DNA of 64,000 nucleotides from Paraburkholderia ginsengisoli NBRC 100965 (GCF_000739735.1 NZ_BBJF01000004.1:682001-746000); one strand, 5' to 3'; positions 28,526 through 39,550 are shown, counted from the stretch's first letter. Program-made: numbers and translations. Notes: generated by a model not told the origin, from the letters alone.

Positions 28526-30946
28526 TTAGTGCTTCACGACTTCCGTTGCGGCGTCTTTGCCCGGCTCGGCTGCGACGGGCGCAGCGGGCTTCGGCTCTTC
28601 TTCCGGCAACGCTTGCGGCACACGTTCGAGCGCCAGTTCGAGCACCTTGTCGATCCAGCGGACCGGCACGATTTCGATCGCGTTCTTCACGTTGTCCGGA
28701 ATCTCCGTCAAGTCCTTGACGTTTTCTTCCGGGATCAGCACCAGCTTGATGCCGCCACGATGCGCCGCCAACAGCTTTTCCTTCAGGCCGCCGATCGGCA
28801 ACACTTCACCACGCAACGTGATTTCGCCCGTCATCGCGACATCGGCACGCACTGGAATACCGGTCAATACCGACACCAACGCGGTGGTCATCGCGATACC
28901 GGCCGAAGGACCGTCCTTCGGCGTCGCGCCTTCCGGCACGTGAATGTGAATGTCCTGCTTCTCGAACGCTTCGTCCTTGATGCCCAGACGCCGCGAACGC
29001 GAACGCACGACCGAGCGCGCTGCCTCGACGGATTCCTTCATCACGTCGCCGAGCGAACCCGTGCGGATCACATTGCCCTTGCCCGGCATCACCGCGGCTT
29101 CGATGGTCAGCAGATCGCCGCCCACTTCCGTCCACGCGAGACCGGTGACCTGGCCCACCTGATTTTCCTTCGCAGCCAGACCGAAGTCGTACTTGCGCAC
29201 GCCGAGGAACGTGTCGAGGTTGCTGCCGTCGACCTTCACCGCCCCTTCCGCCTTCTTCAGCAGAAGCATCTTCACGACCTTGCGGCAGATCTTCGAAATT
29301 TCACGCTCGAGCGAACGCACGCCCGCTTCACGCGTGTAGTAACGAATGATGTCGCGGATCGCGGTTTCCGTCACATCGACCTCGCCATCCTTGAGGCCGT
29401 TGTTCTTCTTCTGCTTGGGCAAAAGATAACGTTGCGCGATGCTGACCTTCTCGTCTTCCGTGTAACCCGACAGACGGATCACTTCCATCCGGTCGAGCAA
29501 CGGCGGCGGAATGTTCAGCGAGTTCGACGTCGCCACGAACATTACATCCGACAGATCGAAGTCCACTTCGACGTAGTGATCGGCGAACGTGTGGTTCTGT
29601 TCCGGATCGAGCACTTCAAGCAATGCCGACGACGGGTCGCCGCGGAAATCCTGCCCCATCTTGTCGACTTCGTCGAGCAGGAAGAGCGGATTGCGCACGC
29701 CGACCTTGGTCAGGCTTTGCAGAATCTTGCCCGGCATCGAACCGATGTACGTACGACGGTGGCCGCGAATCTCGGCTTCGTCGCGCACGCCGCCGAGCGC
29801 CATGCGCACGAACTTGCGGTTCGTTGCGCGAGCGATCGACTGACCCAGCGACGTCTTACCAACACCCGGAGGCCCAACGAGGCACAGGATCGGCGCCTTG
29901 ACCTTGTCGACCCGTTGCTGGACCGCAAGATACTCGAGAATGCGTTCCTTCACTTTCTCGAGACCGAAGTGGTCTTCGTCGAGCACGCGTTCCGCATTCG
30001 AGAGGTCGTTGTTGACCTTGCTCTTCTTGCGCCACGGCAAGCCGATCAGCGTGTCGATATAGTTGCGCACGACCGTCGCTTCCGCCGACATCGGCGACAT
30101 CAGCTTGAGCTTCTTCAGCTCGGCGTCGGCCTTCTTCTTCGCTTCCTTCGGCATGCGGGCAGCCGTGATGCGCTTCTCGAGTTCTTCGAGGTCCGCACCT
30201 TCTTCGCCCTCGCCGAGTTCCTTCTGGATCGCCTTGACCTGTTCGTTCAGGTAGTACTCGCGCTGGCTCTTTTCCATCTGGCGCTTCACACGCCCACGGA
30301 TGCGCTTTTCAACCTGCAGGATGTCAATCTCGGCTTCGAGTTGCGCGAGCAGATGCTCGAGTCGCTCGATCACCGGGAACATTTCGAGGATGTGCTGCTT
30401 CTGGTCGAGCTTGAGCGGCAGATGCGCCGCGATCGTGTCGGCCAGACGCCCGGCTTCGTCGATACCCGACAACGACGTCAGGATCTCCGGCGGGATCTTC
30501 TTGTTCAGCTTCACATACTGGTCGAACTGCGACACGATCGCGCGGCGCAGCGCTTCAGTTTCAGCGCTGTCGGCGTGGTCGGGTTCGAGCGGCATGACTT
30601 CGCACGAGAACTGCGTTTCCTGTTCTTCGATGGAAAGCGTTTTCGCGCGTTGCAAACCTTCGACGAGCACCTTCACAGTACCGTCGGGCAGCTTCAGCAT
30701 TTGCAGGATGTTGGCAACACACCCTACTTCGTACATGTCCTTTTCGGTCGGCTCATCTTTCGCAGCCGTTTTCTGGGCGACGAGCATGATGTGCTTGCCG
30801 CCTTCCATCGCTGCTTCGAGAGCCTTGATCGACTTCGGGCGGCCTACGAAGAGCGGAATCACCATGTGCGGGAAGACGACTACGTCACGCAGCGGGAGCA
30901 GCGGGAGCGTAATGCGTTCCGGCGGGAGGAGTTGGGTTCCTGACAT
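28526..30946 (-). CDS. lon: ATP-dependent protease Lon
   Basis: 806 residues. The N-terminal substrate domain (about 10-310) includes a coiled stretch, the AAA+ module has Walker A GPPGVGKT at 358-365 and Walker [11 protein letters not shown], and the protease domain has catalytic S681 in [10 protein letters not shown] and K724 in [14 protein letters not shown]. Lon degrades misfolded and short-lived regulatory proteins. The C-terminus has a Pro/Ala-rich, acidic tail ([15 protein letters not shown]) longer than in E. coli Lon. A heat-shock-like promoter stands just upstream. It follows clpX on the same strand with 205 bases between. Confidence 0.98.
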   Translation of the reverse strand: MSGTQLLPPERITLPLLPLRDVVVFPHMVIPLFVGRPKSIKALEAAMEGGKHIMLVAQKTAAKDEPTEKDMYEVGCVANILQMLKLPDGTVKVLVEGLQRAKTLSIEEQETQFSCEVMPLEPDHADSAETEALRRAIVSQFDQYVKLNKKIPPEILTSLSGIDEAGRLADTIAAHLPLKLDQKQHILEMFPVIERLEHLLAQLEAEIDILQVEKRIRGRVKRQMEKSQREYYLNEQVKAIQKELGEGEEGADLEELEKRITAARMPKEAKKKADAELKKLKLMSPMSAEATVVRNYIDTLIGLPWRKKSKVNNDLSNAERVLDEDHFGLEKVKERILEYLAVQQRVDKVKAPILCLVGPPGVGKTSLGQSIARATNRKFVRMALGGVRDEAEIRGHRRTYIGSMPGKILQSLTKVGVRNPLFLLDEVDKMGQDFRGDPSSALLEVLDPEQNHTFADHYVEVDFDLSDVMFVATSNSLNIPPPLLDRMEVIRLSGYTEDEKVSIAQRYLLPKQKKNNGLKDGEVDVTETAIRDIIRYYTREAGVRSLEREISKICRKVVKMLLLKKAEGAVKVDGSNLDTFLGVRKYDFGLAAKENQVGQVTGLAWTEVGGDLLTIEAAVMPGKGNVIRTGSLGDVMKESVEAARSVVRSRSRRLGIKDEAFEKQDIHIHVPEGATPKDGPSAGIAMTTALVSVLTGIPVRADVAMTGEITLRGEVLPIGGLKEKLLAAHRGGIKLVLIPEENVKDLTEIPDNVKNAIEIVPVRWIDKVLELALERVPQALPEEEPKPAAPVAAEPGKDAATEVVKH

Positions 30947-30981
30947 TTCATTTCCCCATGAGTGGAATCAGTTCGTTCGAT

Positions 30982-31009
30982 AGGTGAGGCCAGCAGAAAC
31001 TATTGCAAG
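30982..31009 (-). promoter_or_regulatory. lon: candidate sigma-32 promoter of lon
   Basis: On the minus strand CTTGCAA, 13 bases, then CCTCACCT. This is close to the heat-shock consensus CTTGAAA-N(11-16)-CCCCATNT. Transcription would start about 27 bases before the lon ATG. lon is a classic sigma-32 gene, which supports the reading. Confidence 0.45.
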
Positions 31010-31026
31010 GCCTCCGCGTGTGGGAA

Positions 31027-31058
31027 AAGTTCAGTGACTCCGAAGTTTCAGTGACTCC
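31027..31058. repeat. direct repeat upstream of lon
   Basis: Two copies of TTCAGTGACTCC (minus strand GGAGTCACTGAA), each preceded by AAG(T)T, spaced 17 bases start to start, lie just upstream of the candidate lon promoter. Confidence 0.6.
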
Positions 31059-31093
31059 ATTGTGAAAACAAGCTTCATTGACCACACGATAAA

Positions 31094-31135
31094 CGAAAAA
31101 AGCCGTTCACGTTGCCATGAACGGCTTCTTTTTGC
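31094..31135 (-). terminator. clpX: clpX terminator
   Basis: Stem AAAAAAGCCGTTCA / TGAACGGCTTCTTTTT with an 8-base loop, 17 bases beyond the clpX stop. It separates the clp genes from lon. Confidence 0.85.
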
Positions 31136-31151
31136 ATAACTCGAAAGCCGA

Positions 31152-32423
31152 TCAGTTCGAACCCGCGACCTTGGGCGCGTCTTCATAGATCAGTAGCGGT
31201 TTGCCGTCGCCGTCGATAACGTTGTCGTCGATGATGACCTTGCTGACGCCTTTCATTTGCGGCAGGTCGTACATCACATCAAGCAACGCCTGTTCCAGGA
31301 TCGAGCGTAGACCACGCGCGCCCGTTTTGCGACGAATGGCTTTGCGCGCCACAGCCTGCAACGCGGCTGGGCGAATCTCCAACTCGACGCGCTCCATGTT
31401 GAACAGCTTGTGGTACTGCTTCACCAATGCGTTCTTCGGTTCGACGAGGATCTTCATCAGCGCCGCCTCGTCGAGCTTGCCGAGCGTGGCAACCACCGGC
31501 AAACGTCCGATCAGTTCCGGAATGAGGCCGAACTTGATGAGATCTTCCGGCTCGACTTCACGCAGCACTTCGCCAGCGTCGCGGTCCTGCTTGCTTTTCA
31601 CGCTTGCGCCGAAACCAATGCCGGTCTTCTCCGTACGATCGACGATGACCTTCTCGAGCCCGTCGAACGCGCCACCGCAAATGAACAGAATGTTGGTGGT
31701 GTCGACCTGGATGAAGTCCTGATTCGGATGCTTACGGCCACCCTGCGGCGGCACCGACGCCATCGTGCCTTCGACCAGCTTCAGCAGAGCCTGCTGCACG
31801 CCTTCGCCCGACACATCACGGGTGATCGACGGGTTGTCGGACTTGCGGCTGATCTTGTCGATTTCGTCGATATAAACAATGCCGCGCTGGGCCTTGTCGA
31901 CTTCGTAATTGCAGTTCTGCAGCAGCTTCTGGATGATGTTCTCGACGTCCTCGCCGACATAGCCGGCTTCCGTCAGCGTGGTTGCATCGGCAATCACGAA
32001 CGGGACGTTCAGAAGACGTGCGAGTGTCTGCGCGAGCAGCGTCTTGCCGGAACCGGTCGGGCCGATCAGCAGGATGTTGCTCTTGGACAGCTCGATCTCA
32101 TCTTTCTTGTCGAGATGCTTGAGGCGCTTGTAGTGGTTGTACACCGCGACCGCGAGAATCTTCTTCGCGCGTTCCTGACCAATCACGTACTGGTCGAGGA
32201 TTTCACGGATTTCCTGCGGACTCGGCAGATCGGACTTGGACAAGCCCGCCTCGATGCCCGCGCCGGCAGCTTCGTCGCGGATGATTTCGTTGCACAGGTC
32301 GATACATTCATCGCAGATGAATACGGATGGGCCGGCAATCAGCTTCTTGACTTCATGCTGGCTCTTGCCGCAAAACGAGCAATACAACAGCTTTTCGCTG
32401 TTAGAACCTTTCTTGTCCGCCAT
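31152..32423 (-). CDS. clpX: ATP-dependent Clp protease ATP-binding subunit ClpX
   Basis: 423 residues. The N-terminal zinc-binding domain has C15, C18, C37 and C40. The AAA+ module has Walker A GPTGSGKT at 121-128, Walker B in [10 protein letters not shown] and a sensor-2 arginine region near the end. The IGF-type loop that docks on ClpP is present in [13 protein letters not shown]. ClpX unfolds tagged substrates and feeds them to ClpP. The start [13 protein letters not shown] is chosen; 55 in-frame residues ahead belong to the clpP-clpX gap. clpP lies 187 bases upstream on the same strand, with no clear terminator between, so they may share a transcript. Confidence 0.98.
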   Translation of the reverse strand: MADKKGSNSEKLLYCSFCGKSQHEVKKLIAGPSVFICDECIDLCNEIIRDEAAGAGIEAGLSKSDLPSPQEIREILDQYVIGQERAKKILAVAVYNHYKRLKHLDKKDEIELSKSNILLIGPTGSGKTLLAQTLARLLNVPFVIADATTLTEAGYVGEDVENIIQKLLQNCNYEVDKAQRGIVYIDEIDKISRKSDNPSITRDVSGEGVQQALLKLVEGTMASVPPQGGRKHPNQDFIQVDTTNILFICGGAFDGLEKVIVDRTEKTGIGFGASVKSKQDRDAGEVLREVEPEDLIKFGLIPELIGRLPVVATLGKLDEAALMKILVEPKNALVKQYHKLFNMERVELEIRPAALQAVARKAIRRKTGARGLRSILEQALLDVMYDLPQMKGVSKVIIDDNVIDGDGKPLLIYEDAPKVAGSN

Positions 32424-32610
32424 AGATGTGTGAGCCTCCGGACACTCAATTACATGATACGCCGTTTGCCCCCGCCTCACCGTTGGACGCGCGGCAGGGG
32501 GCTTGAGCCAAGGTGACGGCGCTTGCCGCAGGCGCTCGGACGGGGTCTTGATTATTTCACAATCGATCCGACGACGGTTTCGCCCCAATTAGAGGCGAAA
32601 CCGCACCAGA

Positions 32611-33264
32611 TCAAGGCCGCTTGTGCGCGACCTGGTCGACCAGGCCGTAAGCTTGCGCGTCGTCGCCCGACATAAAGTTGTCGCGATCGGTGTCGCGCGC
32701 GATACGCTCGACCGGCTGGCCCGTGTGGTGCGCGAGCAGATGATTCAGCCGTTCCTTCAAATACAGAATTTCGCGCGCCTGGATTTCGATGTCCGACGCC
32801 TGACCGCGCGCGCCGCCCAGCGGCTGGTGAATCATCACCCGCGAATTCGGCAGCGCAAAACGCTTGCCCTTCGCGCCTGCCGCGAGCAGGAAGGCGCCCA
32901 TGCTGGCCGCGAGACCCATGCACAGCGTGGAAACGTCCGGCTTGATGAACTGCATCGTATCGTAGATCGCCATGCCGGCGGACACCGAGCCGCCCGGACT
33001 GTTGATGTAGAAACTGATGTCCTTGTCCGGATTCTCGCTCTCGAGAAACAGCATCTGCGCAACGACGAGATTCGCCGTCTGGTCGTTCACTTCACCGACC
33101 AAGAACACGATGCGTTCCTTCAGCAGACGCGAGTAGATGTCATACGAGCGCTCGCCCCGGCCGCTCGTTTCCACGACGATCGGCACCAGTCCGAGCGCCT
33201 GCGCTTCGAGATCCCGCGACGACTGGGAGGTCAACGTGTCCAGCATTTGAGCGCGAAAGGTCAT
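32611..33264 (-). CDS. clpP: ATP-dependent Clp protease proteolytic subunit
   Basis: 217 residues. The catalytic triad is S121 in [13 protein letters not shown]146 in [11 protein letters not shown] and D195 in [10 protein letters not shown], with the same spacing as in E. coli ClpP. The N-terminal propeptide is likely removed. ClpP forms a double heptameric ring capped by ClpX. The start [11 protein letters not shown] has a weak AAGGA region upstream. It is the second gene of the tig-clpP-clpX group. Confidence 0.98.
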   Translation of the reverse strand: MTFRAQMLDTLTSQSSRDLEAQALGLVPIVVETSGRGERSYDIYSRLLKERIVFLVGEVNDQTANLVVAQMLFLESENPDKDISFYINSPGGSVSAGMAIYDTMQFIKPDVSTLCMGLAASMGAFLLAAGAKGKRFALPNSRVMIHQPLGGARGQASDIEIQAREILYLKERLNHLLAHHTGQPVERIARDTDRDNFMSGDDAQAYGLVDQVAHKRP

Positions 33265-33401
33265 GCAATGGATCCTTGTCTGGAAATATTCTAAATATCA
33301 GATGCTAGACAGGTGTGTGCGACGAGCCCGTATTCAAGTGCGCGATCAGTGCGAACGCCTTGCGCGACAACATATAAAAACGCAATGCACATTCACAGCA
33401 C

Positions 33402-33447
33402 AAAAAAACGGCGTGCGGGCCGTCACTCCGACAGCCGGCACGCCGTT
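33402..33447 (-). terminator. tig: terminator after tig
   Basis: Stem AACGGCGTGC / GCACGCCGTT separated by 21 bases, with a seven-A run on the left that becomes U in the tig transcript; it starts 10 bases past the tig stop. Some read-through into clpP is possible. Confidence 0.7.
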
Positions 33448-33457
33448 GCAGCGACGC

Positions 33458-34804
33458 TTACGCTTGCGCCGTTGCGCTTGCCAGTTCTTCGAAGCTCACT
33501 TCCTTGTCCGTCACCTTGGCCTTGCTGAGGACGAAATCGACGACGTTGGCTTCGACGACATACGCTTCCATTTCAGCAAGACGTTGCTGGTTCGAATAAT
33601 ACCAGCGGACGACTTCCTTCGGGTCTTCGTAGCTTTTCGCGAATTCGTCGACTTCGGCGCGAATCTGCTCCGGCTTCGCCTGCAGTTCGTTGGCCTTGAC
33701 CAGCTCAGCCAGCACGAGGCCCAGCTTGACGCGGCGCTCTGCCTGCTCCTTGAACATTGCCGGCGGGATCGGCGCATCTTTGGCGTTCGGCACGCCGCGT
33801 TGCTCCAGATCCTGACGCGCCATCGCGACGAGGCGTTCCTGATCCTGTTCGATCAGCGCGTTCGGTACGTCGAGTTCCGAGATCTTCAGCAGCGCGTCCA
33901 TCACCTGGTTCTTGACGATGGCTTGCGTGCGACGCTTCGCTTCGCGTTCGAGGTTGTCCTTGATCTCGCCGCGCATCTTGGTCAGATCGCCGTCTTCGAT
34001 GCCGAGCGACTTGGCGAAGTCAGCGTCGATTTCCGGCAGATGCGGCCACTCGATCTTCTTCATCGTGATCGTGAATTGCGCCGTCTTGCCCGCGACGTCC
34101 TTGCCGTGGTAGTCCTCGGGGAATGCCAGGTCGAATTCCTTCGCTTCGCCGACCTTCAGGCCCTGCGCCGCCTTTTCGAATTCCGGCAGCATGCGGCCTT
34201 CGCCCAGCACGAACGCGAAGTCGTCGGCGCTGCCGCCCTGGAACACTTCACCGTCGATCTTGCCGACGAAGTCGACCGTCACGCGATCGCCGTCTTTCGC
34301 AGCCGTGTCCGCACCGCCGTCACCGTGCTCGCCGGATTCGCCGCGAGCGTGGAAGTGCACGCGCTGCTTGCGCAGGATTTCCAGCGTGCGGTCGATTTCC
34401 GCTTCGCTGATGGTCGTCGTGGTGCGCTCGATCTCAGCCGTGGCGACGTCGCCCAGCTTCACTTCCGGATACACCTCGAAGGTTGCGTCGAACGCGTAGT
34501 CGCCTTCGACCGCGTCGGTCTTCGGCGCGAAGCTCGGCTGGCCGGCAACGCGCAGGTTTTCGGCGCGGCTGATGTCGAAAAATTCCTTGCCGACCTTGTC
34601 GCTCAGCACTTCGGCTTCCACCTGGCCCGAATACTGTTGCGTCACCATCTTGAGCGGCACCTTGCCCGGGCGGAAACCCGGCATGCGCACGTTCTTCGCG
34701 AGTTGACGGATACGCGAGTCCACTTCCTTCTGCACGGCATCCTTCGGCAGGGAAATCGTTACGCGGCGTTCGAGCTTGCCGAGGTTTTCAACAACGTTAG
34801 CCAT
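33458..34804 (-). CDS. tig: trigger factor
   Basis: 448 residues. The N-terminal ribosome-binding domain contains the signature [14 protein letters not shown] (the family's FRxGKxP loop). A FKBP-type rotamase domain (about 160-245) follows, with [20 protein letters not shown] strands ([19 protein letters not shown]). A helical C-terminal cradle fills the rest. Trigger factor meets nascent chains at the ribosome exit and assists folding. The gene order tig-clpP-clpX-lon is the conserved proteobacterial block. The 578 bases upstream carry no gene. Confidence 0.98.
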   Translation of the reverse strand: MANVVENLGKLERRVTISLPKDAVQKEVDSRIRQLAKNVRMPGFRPGKVPLKMVTQQYSGQVEAEVLSDKVGKEFFDISRAENLRVAGQPSFAPKTDAVEGDYAFDATFEVYPEVKLGDVATAEIERTTTTISEAEIDRTLEILRKQRVHFHARGESGEHGDGGADTAAKDGDRVTVDFVGKIDGEVFQGGSADDFAFVLGEGRMLPEFEKAAQGLKVGEAKEFDLAFPEDYHGKDVAGKTAQFTITMKKIEWPHLPEIDADFAKSLGIEDGDLTKMRGEIKDNLEREAKRRTQAIVKNQVMDALLKISELDVPNALIEQDQERLVAMARQDLEQRGVPNAKDAPIPPAMFKEQAERRVKLGLVLAELVKANELQAKPEQIRAEVDEFAKSYEDPKEVVRWYYSNQQRLAEMEAYVVEANVVDFVLSKAKVTDKEVSFEELASATAQA

Positions 34805-35382
34805 GGCTTCAATCGTCCTAAAATTATTCGAGCGAATCAGTTATCTTCTCCGTGCCGCTTGTCGATGTCGCCGATGTCGCGTTTGCGTCGTTTAGCATCG
34901 ATTGCGCGCCTGCGCCGCGGGCTTGCAGGCCGCCGGCAGCACGGTTGGGTCCAAAGAGCCGAATATTTTAGCAAACTATTCGCGCGCCTAGCCGGGATTC
35001 GATGATTGCGCGCATTTTTATCGATATTCCGGCCGCTTTCCGGGCCGTTTCGGCGTGGTTTCCGTGCGGGCCGCGCGCGCTTTCGCCCAGCCGCCGCCGG
35101 GTTGCCGACGCGCTTCAGCACGCTCGGATTGCAAGTCGCCCGCATGCGCTGCTTGCGGCGCCAGCACCGCGTCGTTGCGCGTCAGGCCGCGAGCGAGGCT
35201 GCACAGGCCGGCAGCGCATGCGCTGCGCGTCACCGCGGACGATCCCCGCTATGCCTTTCGACATATTCAGTCGGCGCGCCGAGGCTGATAAGCTAACGAA
35301 CGCGCTCGGGGTTGCGTCCGCATCGTTTCCGCTTCTACCCATTCCCCCGCCCTCGCAACGATTCCAACCATTCAGAGACACC
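34805..35382. other. tig / glycerate kinase divergent intergenic region
   Basis: 578 bases with no gene I can support. It should contain the promoters of tig (minus) and the glycerate kinase gene (plus). An AT-rich stretch near 34961-34980 (minus TAAAAT) could be part of the tig promoter, but no paired -35 is evident. The open frame from 35002 that runs into the kinase gene has no family-like residues and is treated as non-coding. Confidence 0.5.
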
Positions 35383-36528
35383 ATGCCGAATTCGCCGTCC
35401 TCGCCTGTCGTCGTCATCGCCCCCGATTCCTTCAAAGGCTCGCTTAGCGCCGAGCAGGTCGCGCAGGCGATCGCATCCGGCATCCAGCGCGCCCGCCCCG
35501 ACGCCAGCGTGCGCATCTGCCCGATGGCTGACGGCGGCGAAGGCACGCTCGACGCCATGCTGACGAGCGGCGGCGAGCGCCGCAAGCTCAGCGTGCGCGG
35601 TGCGGCCGGTCCGCTGCGCGAAGCGCTCACGGGCCTGCTCGCGGACGGCAGCGCGATCATCGAGACGGCGGAGATTGTCGGCATCACCGATCCGGTCGGG
35701 ATGGGCGTGCCGGTCGACGCGCGCAGCACCCGCGGCATGGGCGAGGCGATCCGCGCGCTGCTGGACGCCGGGGTGCGGCGCTTTTTCGTCGCGCTGGGCG
35801 GCAGCAGCACGAACGACGGCGGCGCCGGCTTGCTGACCGGCCTCGGCGTCCAGCTGTTCGACGCGCAAGGCAATCCGCTCGAAGGCACGCCCGCGCAACT
35901 CGCGCGCGTTGCGCGCGTCGACGTCTCGCAACTTGATGCGCGGCTCGCGGATACGCAGTTCATTGGCATGTCGGACGTCGACAATCCACTGACCGGCGAT
36001 CACGGCGCAACCGCGGTGTTCGGTCCGCAAAAAGGCGTCACGCCCGATCAGGTGGCGTCGATCGACGCCGCCCTCGCCCGCTTCGCCGACCTGCTCGAGG
36101 CCGCGCTCGGGCGTACGGCGCGCGATCAGCCCGGCGCGGGTGCGGCCGGCGGCCTCGGCTTCGCGCTGCATATGCTCGGCGCGCAGTTCGAGCCGGGCGC
36201 GGAAACCGTCGCGCGGCAGATCGGCCTCGATGCGGCGCTCGAAGGCGCGAACTGGCTGATCACCGGCGAAGGCCGCTCGGACGTGCAGACCCTGCACGGC
36301 AAGGCGCCCTTCATCGCCTGCGGCCATGCGCGCGCGGCCGGCGTGCCCGCCACGCTGCTCTCCGGCGCGGTCGACTCCGCCGCGTTGCCGCGTCTTGCCG
36401 AATACTTCAGCGGCTGCTTCTCGCCGGCGCCCGGACCGATCACGCTCGACGTCGCGATTCGCGATGCGGCGCGCCTGCTCGCGGACACGGCCGAACAACT
36501 GACGCGCCTCAAATACGGCCCGCGTTGA
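35383..36528 (+). CDS. glycerate kinase, GarK/GlxK type
   Basis: 381 residues of the type I glycerate kinase fold. The motifs DSFKGSLSAEQVAQAIASG, PMADGGEGTLDAM, ALGGSSTNDGGAGLLTGLG and the LITGEGRSDVQTLHGK segment are intact. The enzyme phosphorylates glycerate (usually to 2-phosphoglycerate) in glyoxylate/glycolate use. A MarR regulator gene lies 62 bases downstream on the same strand. The start at the ATG 35383 avoids a long non-conserved extension. No glyoxylate carboligase or tartronate reductase is in the window, so pathway membership is inferred from family. Confidence 0.93.
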   Translation: MPNSPSSPVVVIAPDSFKGSLSAEQVAQAIASGIQRARPDASVRICPMADGGEGTLDAMLTSGGERRKLSVRGAAGPLREALTGLLADGSAIIETAEIVGITDPVGMGVPVDARSTRGMGEAIRALLDAGVRRFFVALGGSSTNDGGAGLLTGLGVQLFDAQGNPLEGTPAQLARVARVDVSQLDARLADTQFIGMSDVDNPLTGDHGATAVFGPQKGVTPDQVASIDAALARFADLLEAALGRTARDQPGAGAAGGLGFALHMLGAQFEPGAETVARQIGLDAALEGANWLITGEGRSDVQTLHGKAPFIACGHARAAGVPATLLSGAVDSAALPRLAEYFSGCFSPAPGPITLDVAIRDAARLLADTAEQLTRLKYGPR

Positions 36529-36590
36529 CCGGCGAAACGGTTGCGGCAACAATCACAGCGCCACGACCGCTCACTCACCACGGGATGACC

Positions 36591-37043
36591 ATGAAGGACT
36601 CCGTTAAAGCCGGGCTCGAACAATTCCTCACGTACCGTCTGCATGTGCTGAACAAACTCGCCGAGCGTGGCATCGGCGAGCGCTATCAGGCCAAACTCGG
36701 CGTGACCTTGCCGGAGGCGCGGGTGATTGCGTCGGTGGGTTCGTTCGGACCGTTCTCGATCATGGAGCTGGCGAGGCATGCCAATCTCGACAAGAGCCAG
36801 GCGAGCCGCGCGGCCGAGGCGATGATCCGGCAAGGGCTCGTGCAGCGCCAGCCGAGCACCGCCGACGGTCGCGTGGTGCTGGTGTCGCTGACGCCCGAAG
36901 GCCGTGCGCTGTACCGGAAGGTGATGCCGATCGCTCGCAAGTGGAACGGCGACCTGTTCGACTGTCTGGACGAGCGGGAAAAGGTCGCGTTCGGCCTCGC
37001 GCTGGACAAGATCATCGAGACGATGACGGCGCGCGGCGTGTGA
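36591..37043 (+). CDS. MarR family transcriptional regulator
   Basis: 150 residues. The winged helix is readable: VIASVGSFGPFSIMELARHANLDKSQAS (recognition helix around KSQASRAAEAMIRQGLV), then the wing QRQPSTADGRVVLVSLTPEGRAL with its DGR tip. The N- and C-terminal helices form the dimer. MarR proteins usually bind small phenolic or acidic ligands and repress nearby genes; here the likely target is its own transcript with the glycerate kinase gene. Start choice between ATGs at 36585 and 36591 is open; the latter has GGGA at good distance. Confidence 0.85.
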   Translation: MKDSVKAGLEQFLTYRLHVLNKLAERGIGERYQAKLGVTLPEARVIASVGSFGPFSIMELARHANLDKSQASRAAEAMIRQGLVQRQPSTADGRVVLVSLTPEGRALYRKVMPIARKWNGDLFDCLDEREKVAFGLALDKIIETMTARGV

Positions 37044-37344
37044 GGGTGTCGCGCGCGTAGTGGTCGTTCGCGCGGCAGGCGGCTCGCTTTCTCTGCGGTG
37101 CTTGATGCGGGGTGCCGAGCGATGACGCAGGAGCCATTCAGCGCTCCGATCCGACTACACGCGGCGCGCTTTTCGTAGCGGCAGCAATCAACTCGCGCTC
37201 ACCCGTCCCTGTGTCACTCGGATCGACGCAGCCCCCTCGCTCGATCTCCAAGTCGCACAGCAGAGCTATCCGCGCCCCAGCGCTCGATGCACGTCCACCT
37301 GTGCGAATGCGAAGCGGCACGAAACCATCATCCGCCCGCGCCTC
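37044..37344. other. intergenic region after the MarR gene
   Basis: 301 bases between converging genes. I find no clear terminator hairpin, RNA gene or coding frame supported by family resemblance. Confidence 0.45.
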
Positions 37345-38823
37345 TCAACCCTTCTCGCTGCCCGCCCCTTCGGCATTTGCACTGGCAGCGCCCTTGTCGT
37401 CGACCACACCGCCCATCACTCCCGGCATGGCAGACGCGCCGGGCACACCGCCCGCCACCTGCCGCATGCGCGACTGCGCAAAGCGCGCGAGCCGCCAGGC
37501 GATCATCCCCAGCGAACTCACCGCCAGCAGCAAAGCCACCCACGGCAGATAACGACGCGGTACATCCGGATCGCCGGCCGCCGACGCCCCGTCGCTCGCC
37601 CCTTGCGCAACGCCTAACAGCGTATCGCCCACGCGGGCCGGCGCCGCCACCGACGACGCGTCCGCCAGCAGCGCATCCCGGCTCAACGCCGCCGACGCCG
37701 TCGCCGCGCTACCCACCGCCAGTGTAAACGGCGCAGCCCCGCGCGCGGCAAAAATCAGCGTCGCCGGATGCCAGCCGGCCGCGACGGTCAGGTTCCCGCT
37801 GCCGGGTCCGCCAGTGCGCGTATCGACCACCACGCGCCATTGACGATCGGTGTCGGGCTTCAGTTCGAGCGACGGATTGTTCTGCTCCACCGTGCCGTTA
37901 TGCAGGCGGAACAGCATCGCGCTCGCGACCTCGCGCCACGGCGCGTCCAGACCCGGTCGCGAGTAGACGACGGCAGGGGCGACCGTGTTGGGCTGAGGCA
38001 GCGTCAAGCGCAAACGGTCGACCGGATAGGAGCCGCCGGTCGTGAAGAAATACTCGCCCGGTTTCAGCCCCCCATGCGCGACGATATCTTCGCGCCAGGC
38101 GCGCGACGCATCGGTCGGGCGCGCCTCGCTGGCGACGATCGCGTGCACCTCCGCGTCGAACGATTCGACATAGGGCGCGCCGTCGAGCCAGTGCAGACGC
38201 AGGTAGCGCGCCGGGGCGCCGTCCAGCTCGATACGGTCCTGACTCAGGATGCTGCCGTTGTAGTGGACCTTGAGCAGTTGCGCATCGCCGGCGGGGTGCC
38301 AGTGACGCAAATCGTCGCTCGCCTCGACCGTCACGCGGCCCTGGTAGTTGTCGTCGCGCAAATGCACGAGCAACGCGCCGACCTGGCCCGCACGCGGCGC
38401 GCGTCCCACATCGATCAGATCCACGTCGTGCTGCGCGCGGGGCGGCGGCGCCGCGGTCGCGCGCAACGAGCCGTCGGCCGCGATCGCTACCCCGAACGGC
38501 ACGCCGTTGCCGCCGGTTGTGGTGGACGGCAACGGAAACCATCGCACCGAACGCAGCGTCGGCGGCATGCGCGCGGGCTCGCGCGGCGCGTCGAGCGCAT
38601 ACGGCACGGGCTCGCCGGCGCCGTTGAATATGCGCACGTCGCCGAGATCGCTGCGCTGGCTCGCCGCGTAGACGGCCGCGGGTAACGTCACGCTGTAGTA
38701 CGGGGCGCCGTCTTCGAGCTGGATTGAGAAACGCTGCGCGAAAGTGTCGGCGGCGGCAGGGGCCGACGTCCACACGGCGGCGAATGCGAGGCACCAGCCG
38801 GTCAGTCTCAAGACATGCTTCAT
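37345..38823 (-). CDS. DUF3999 family exported membrane protein
   Basis: 492 residues. A signal peptide (MKHVLRLTGWCLAFAAVWTSAPAAA) leads a large periplasmic region with the DUF3999 blocks VTLPAAVYAASQRSDLGDVRIFN, WFPLPSTTTGG, GGLKPGEYFFTTGGSYPVDRL and RQWRVVVDTRTGGPG. One transmembrane helix lies near 425-445, followed by a Gly/Ala-rich cytoplasmic tail of about 45 residues. The role is unknown; the family is often found beside a DUF2339 multi-pass protein, but no such gene is adjacent here. A second ATG at 38844 would add seven residues. Confidence 0.82.
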   Translation of the reverse strand: MKHVLRLTGWCLAFAAVWTSAPAAADTFAQRFSIQLEDGAPYYSVTLPAAVYAASQRSDLGDVRIFNGAGEPVPYALDAPREPARMPPTLRSVRWFPLPSTTTGGNGVPFGVAIAADGSLRATAAPPPRAQHDVDLIDVGRAPRAGQVGALLVHLRDDNYQGRVTVEASDDLRHWHPAGDAQLLKVHYNGSILSQDRIELDGAPARYLRLHWLDGAPYVESFDAEVHAIVASEARPTDASRAWREDIVAHGGLKPGEYFFTTGGSYPVDRLRLTLPQPNTVAPAVVYSRPGLDAPWREVASAMLFRLHNGTVEQNNPSLELKPDTDRQWRVVVDTRTGGPGSGNLTVAAGWHPATLIFAARGAAPFTLAVGSAATASAALSRDALLADASSVAAPARVGDTLLGVAQGASDGASAAGDPDVPRRYLPWVALLLAVSSLGMIAWRLARFAQSRMRQVAGGVPGASAMPGVMGGVVDDKGAASANAEGAGSEKG

Positions 38824-39262
38824 TTGTGCAGATTCCGGGTTCATAGCCTGGGGATGCAACAGGGACAAATAGTCAATCACTGGCGACATCAAAACCAATA
38901 CCGACGAGCGACACGATCCGCTCGATACCCGCCCGTTGCGCAGGCAATCGACGCGAGATTCAGACCATCCAGAATACCGAAACTGACGGCTGAGCGAGTA
39001 TCGAATCTGACATCGCCCGCCAGCGCCAAGGCCCGCCGGCGCGATGATGCGGCGCGCGCGCGGGCATAGCGATCGCGCCCGGCCGCCACGAATCCCCGAC
39101 GCGACCGGCGGCGCCATCCATGGCAAACCGCGCATTCGTCATTCGACACTTGCGTCCGGTAGACGCGCAGCCGCCGAATTCGCGGCAAGCCGTCAACCAT
39201 GTCAAAATTCGACACCGGCCACCGAGCCTTCACACTCCCACTTTTCATCCAAGGAAGTTTCA
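38824..39262. other. divergent intergenic region without a supported gene
   Basis: 439 bases between the DUF3999 gene and a small plus-strand gene. No RNA gene, hairpin terminator or recognisable operator stands out. The open frames here look like composition effects. Confidence 0.45.
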
Positions 39263-39550
39263 GTGGACATCAACAAACAGGTCGCGGCTCTCACCGCATC
39301 AGAACTCCAGACCGCCGGCGCAAGCCAGGCGACGGCGATCGCGGTCAGCGTACTGCTGCGTCATCTTCGCTCGCCGGAGCTGGTCAAGCTGCTGTCGTCG
39401 GCATTCGAAAACCATCAGGCGGTCATGCTGCAAACGCCGTGGCCGGATCAGATGCTGCAGGCATTCGAATCGACGCGCCGTTTCCTCGAAGGCGCGGCTC
39501 AGGCCGAACTGCCCGGCACGCAGGCGCAAGCCGGCACGCCGGGCGTCTGA
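39263..39550 (+). CDS. small hypothetical protein
   Basis: 95 residues from a GTG with AAGGAAG five bases upstream, a strong ribosome binding site that decides the start. The sequence VDINKQVAALTASELQTAGASQATAIAVSVLLRHL is followed by a helical, Leu/Gln-rich part and ends with a Gln/Ala/Gly tail. It appears to be an all-alpha cytosolic protein; no signal peptide and no known motif. A terminator shared with tRNA-Leu lies 95 bases downstream. I cannot assign a function. Confidence 0.65.
   Translation: MDINKQVAALTASELQTAGASQATAIAVSVLLRHLRSPELVKLLSSAFENHQAVMLQTPWPDQMLQAFESTRRFLEGAAQAELPGTQAQAGTPGV

Noticed and set aside
33265..33401. sigma-32 promoter before clpP
   Set aside because: A CTTGAA-like hexamer exists on the minus strand, but no matching -10 at the right distance.
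35002..35382. N-terminal extension of the glycerate kinase frame
   Set aside because: No conserved residues before MPNSPSSPVVV; the kinase fold starts there.
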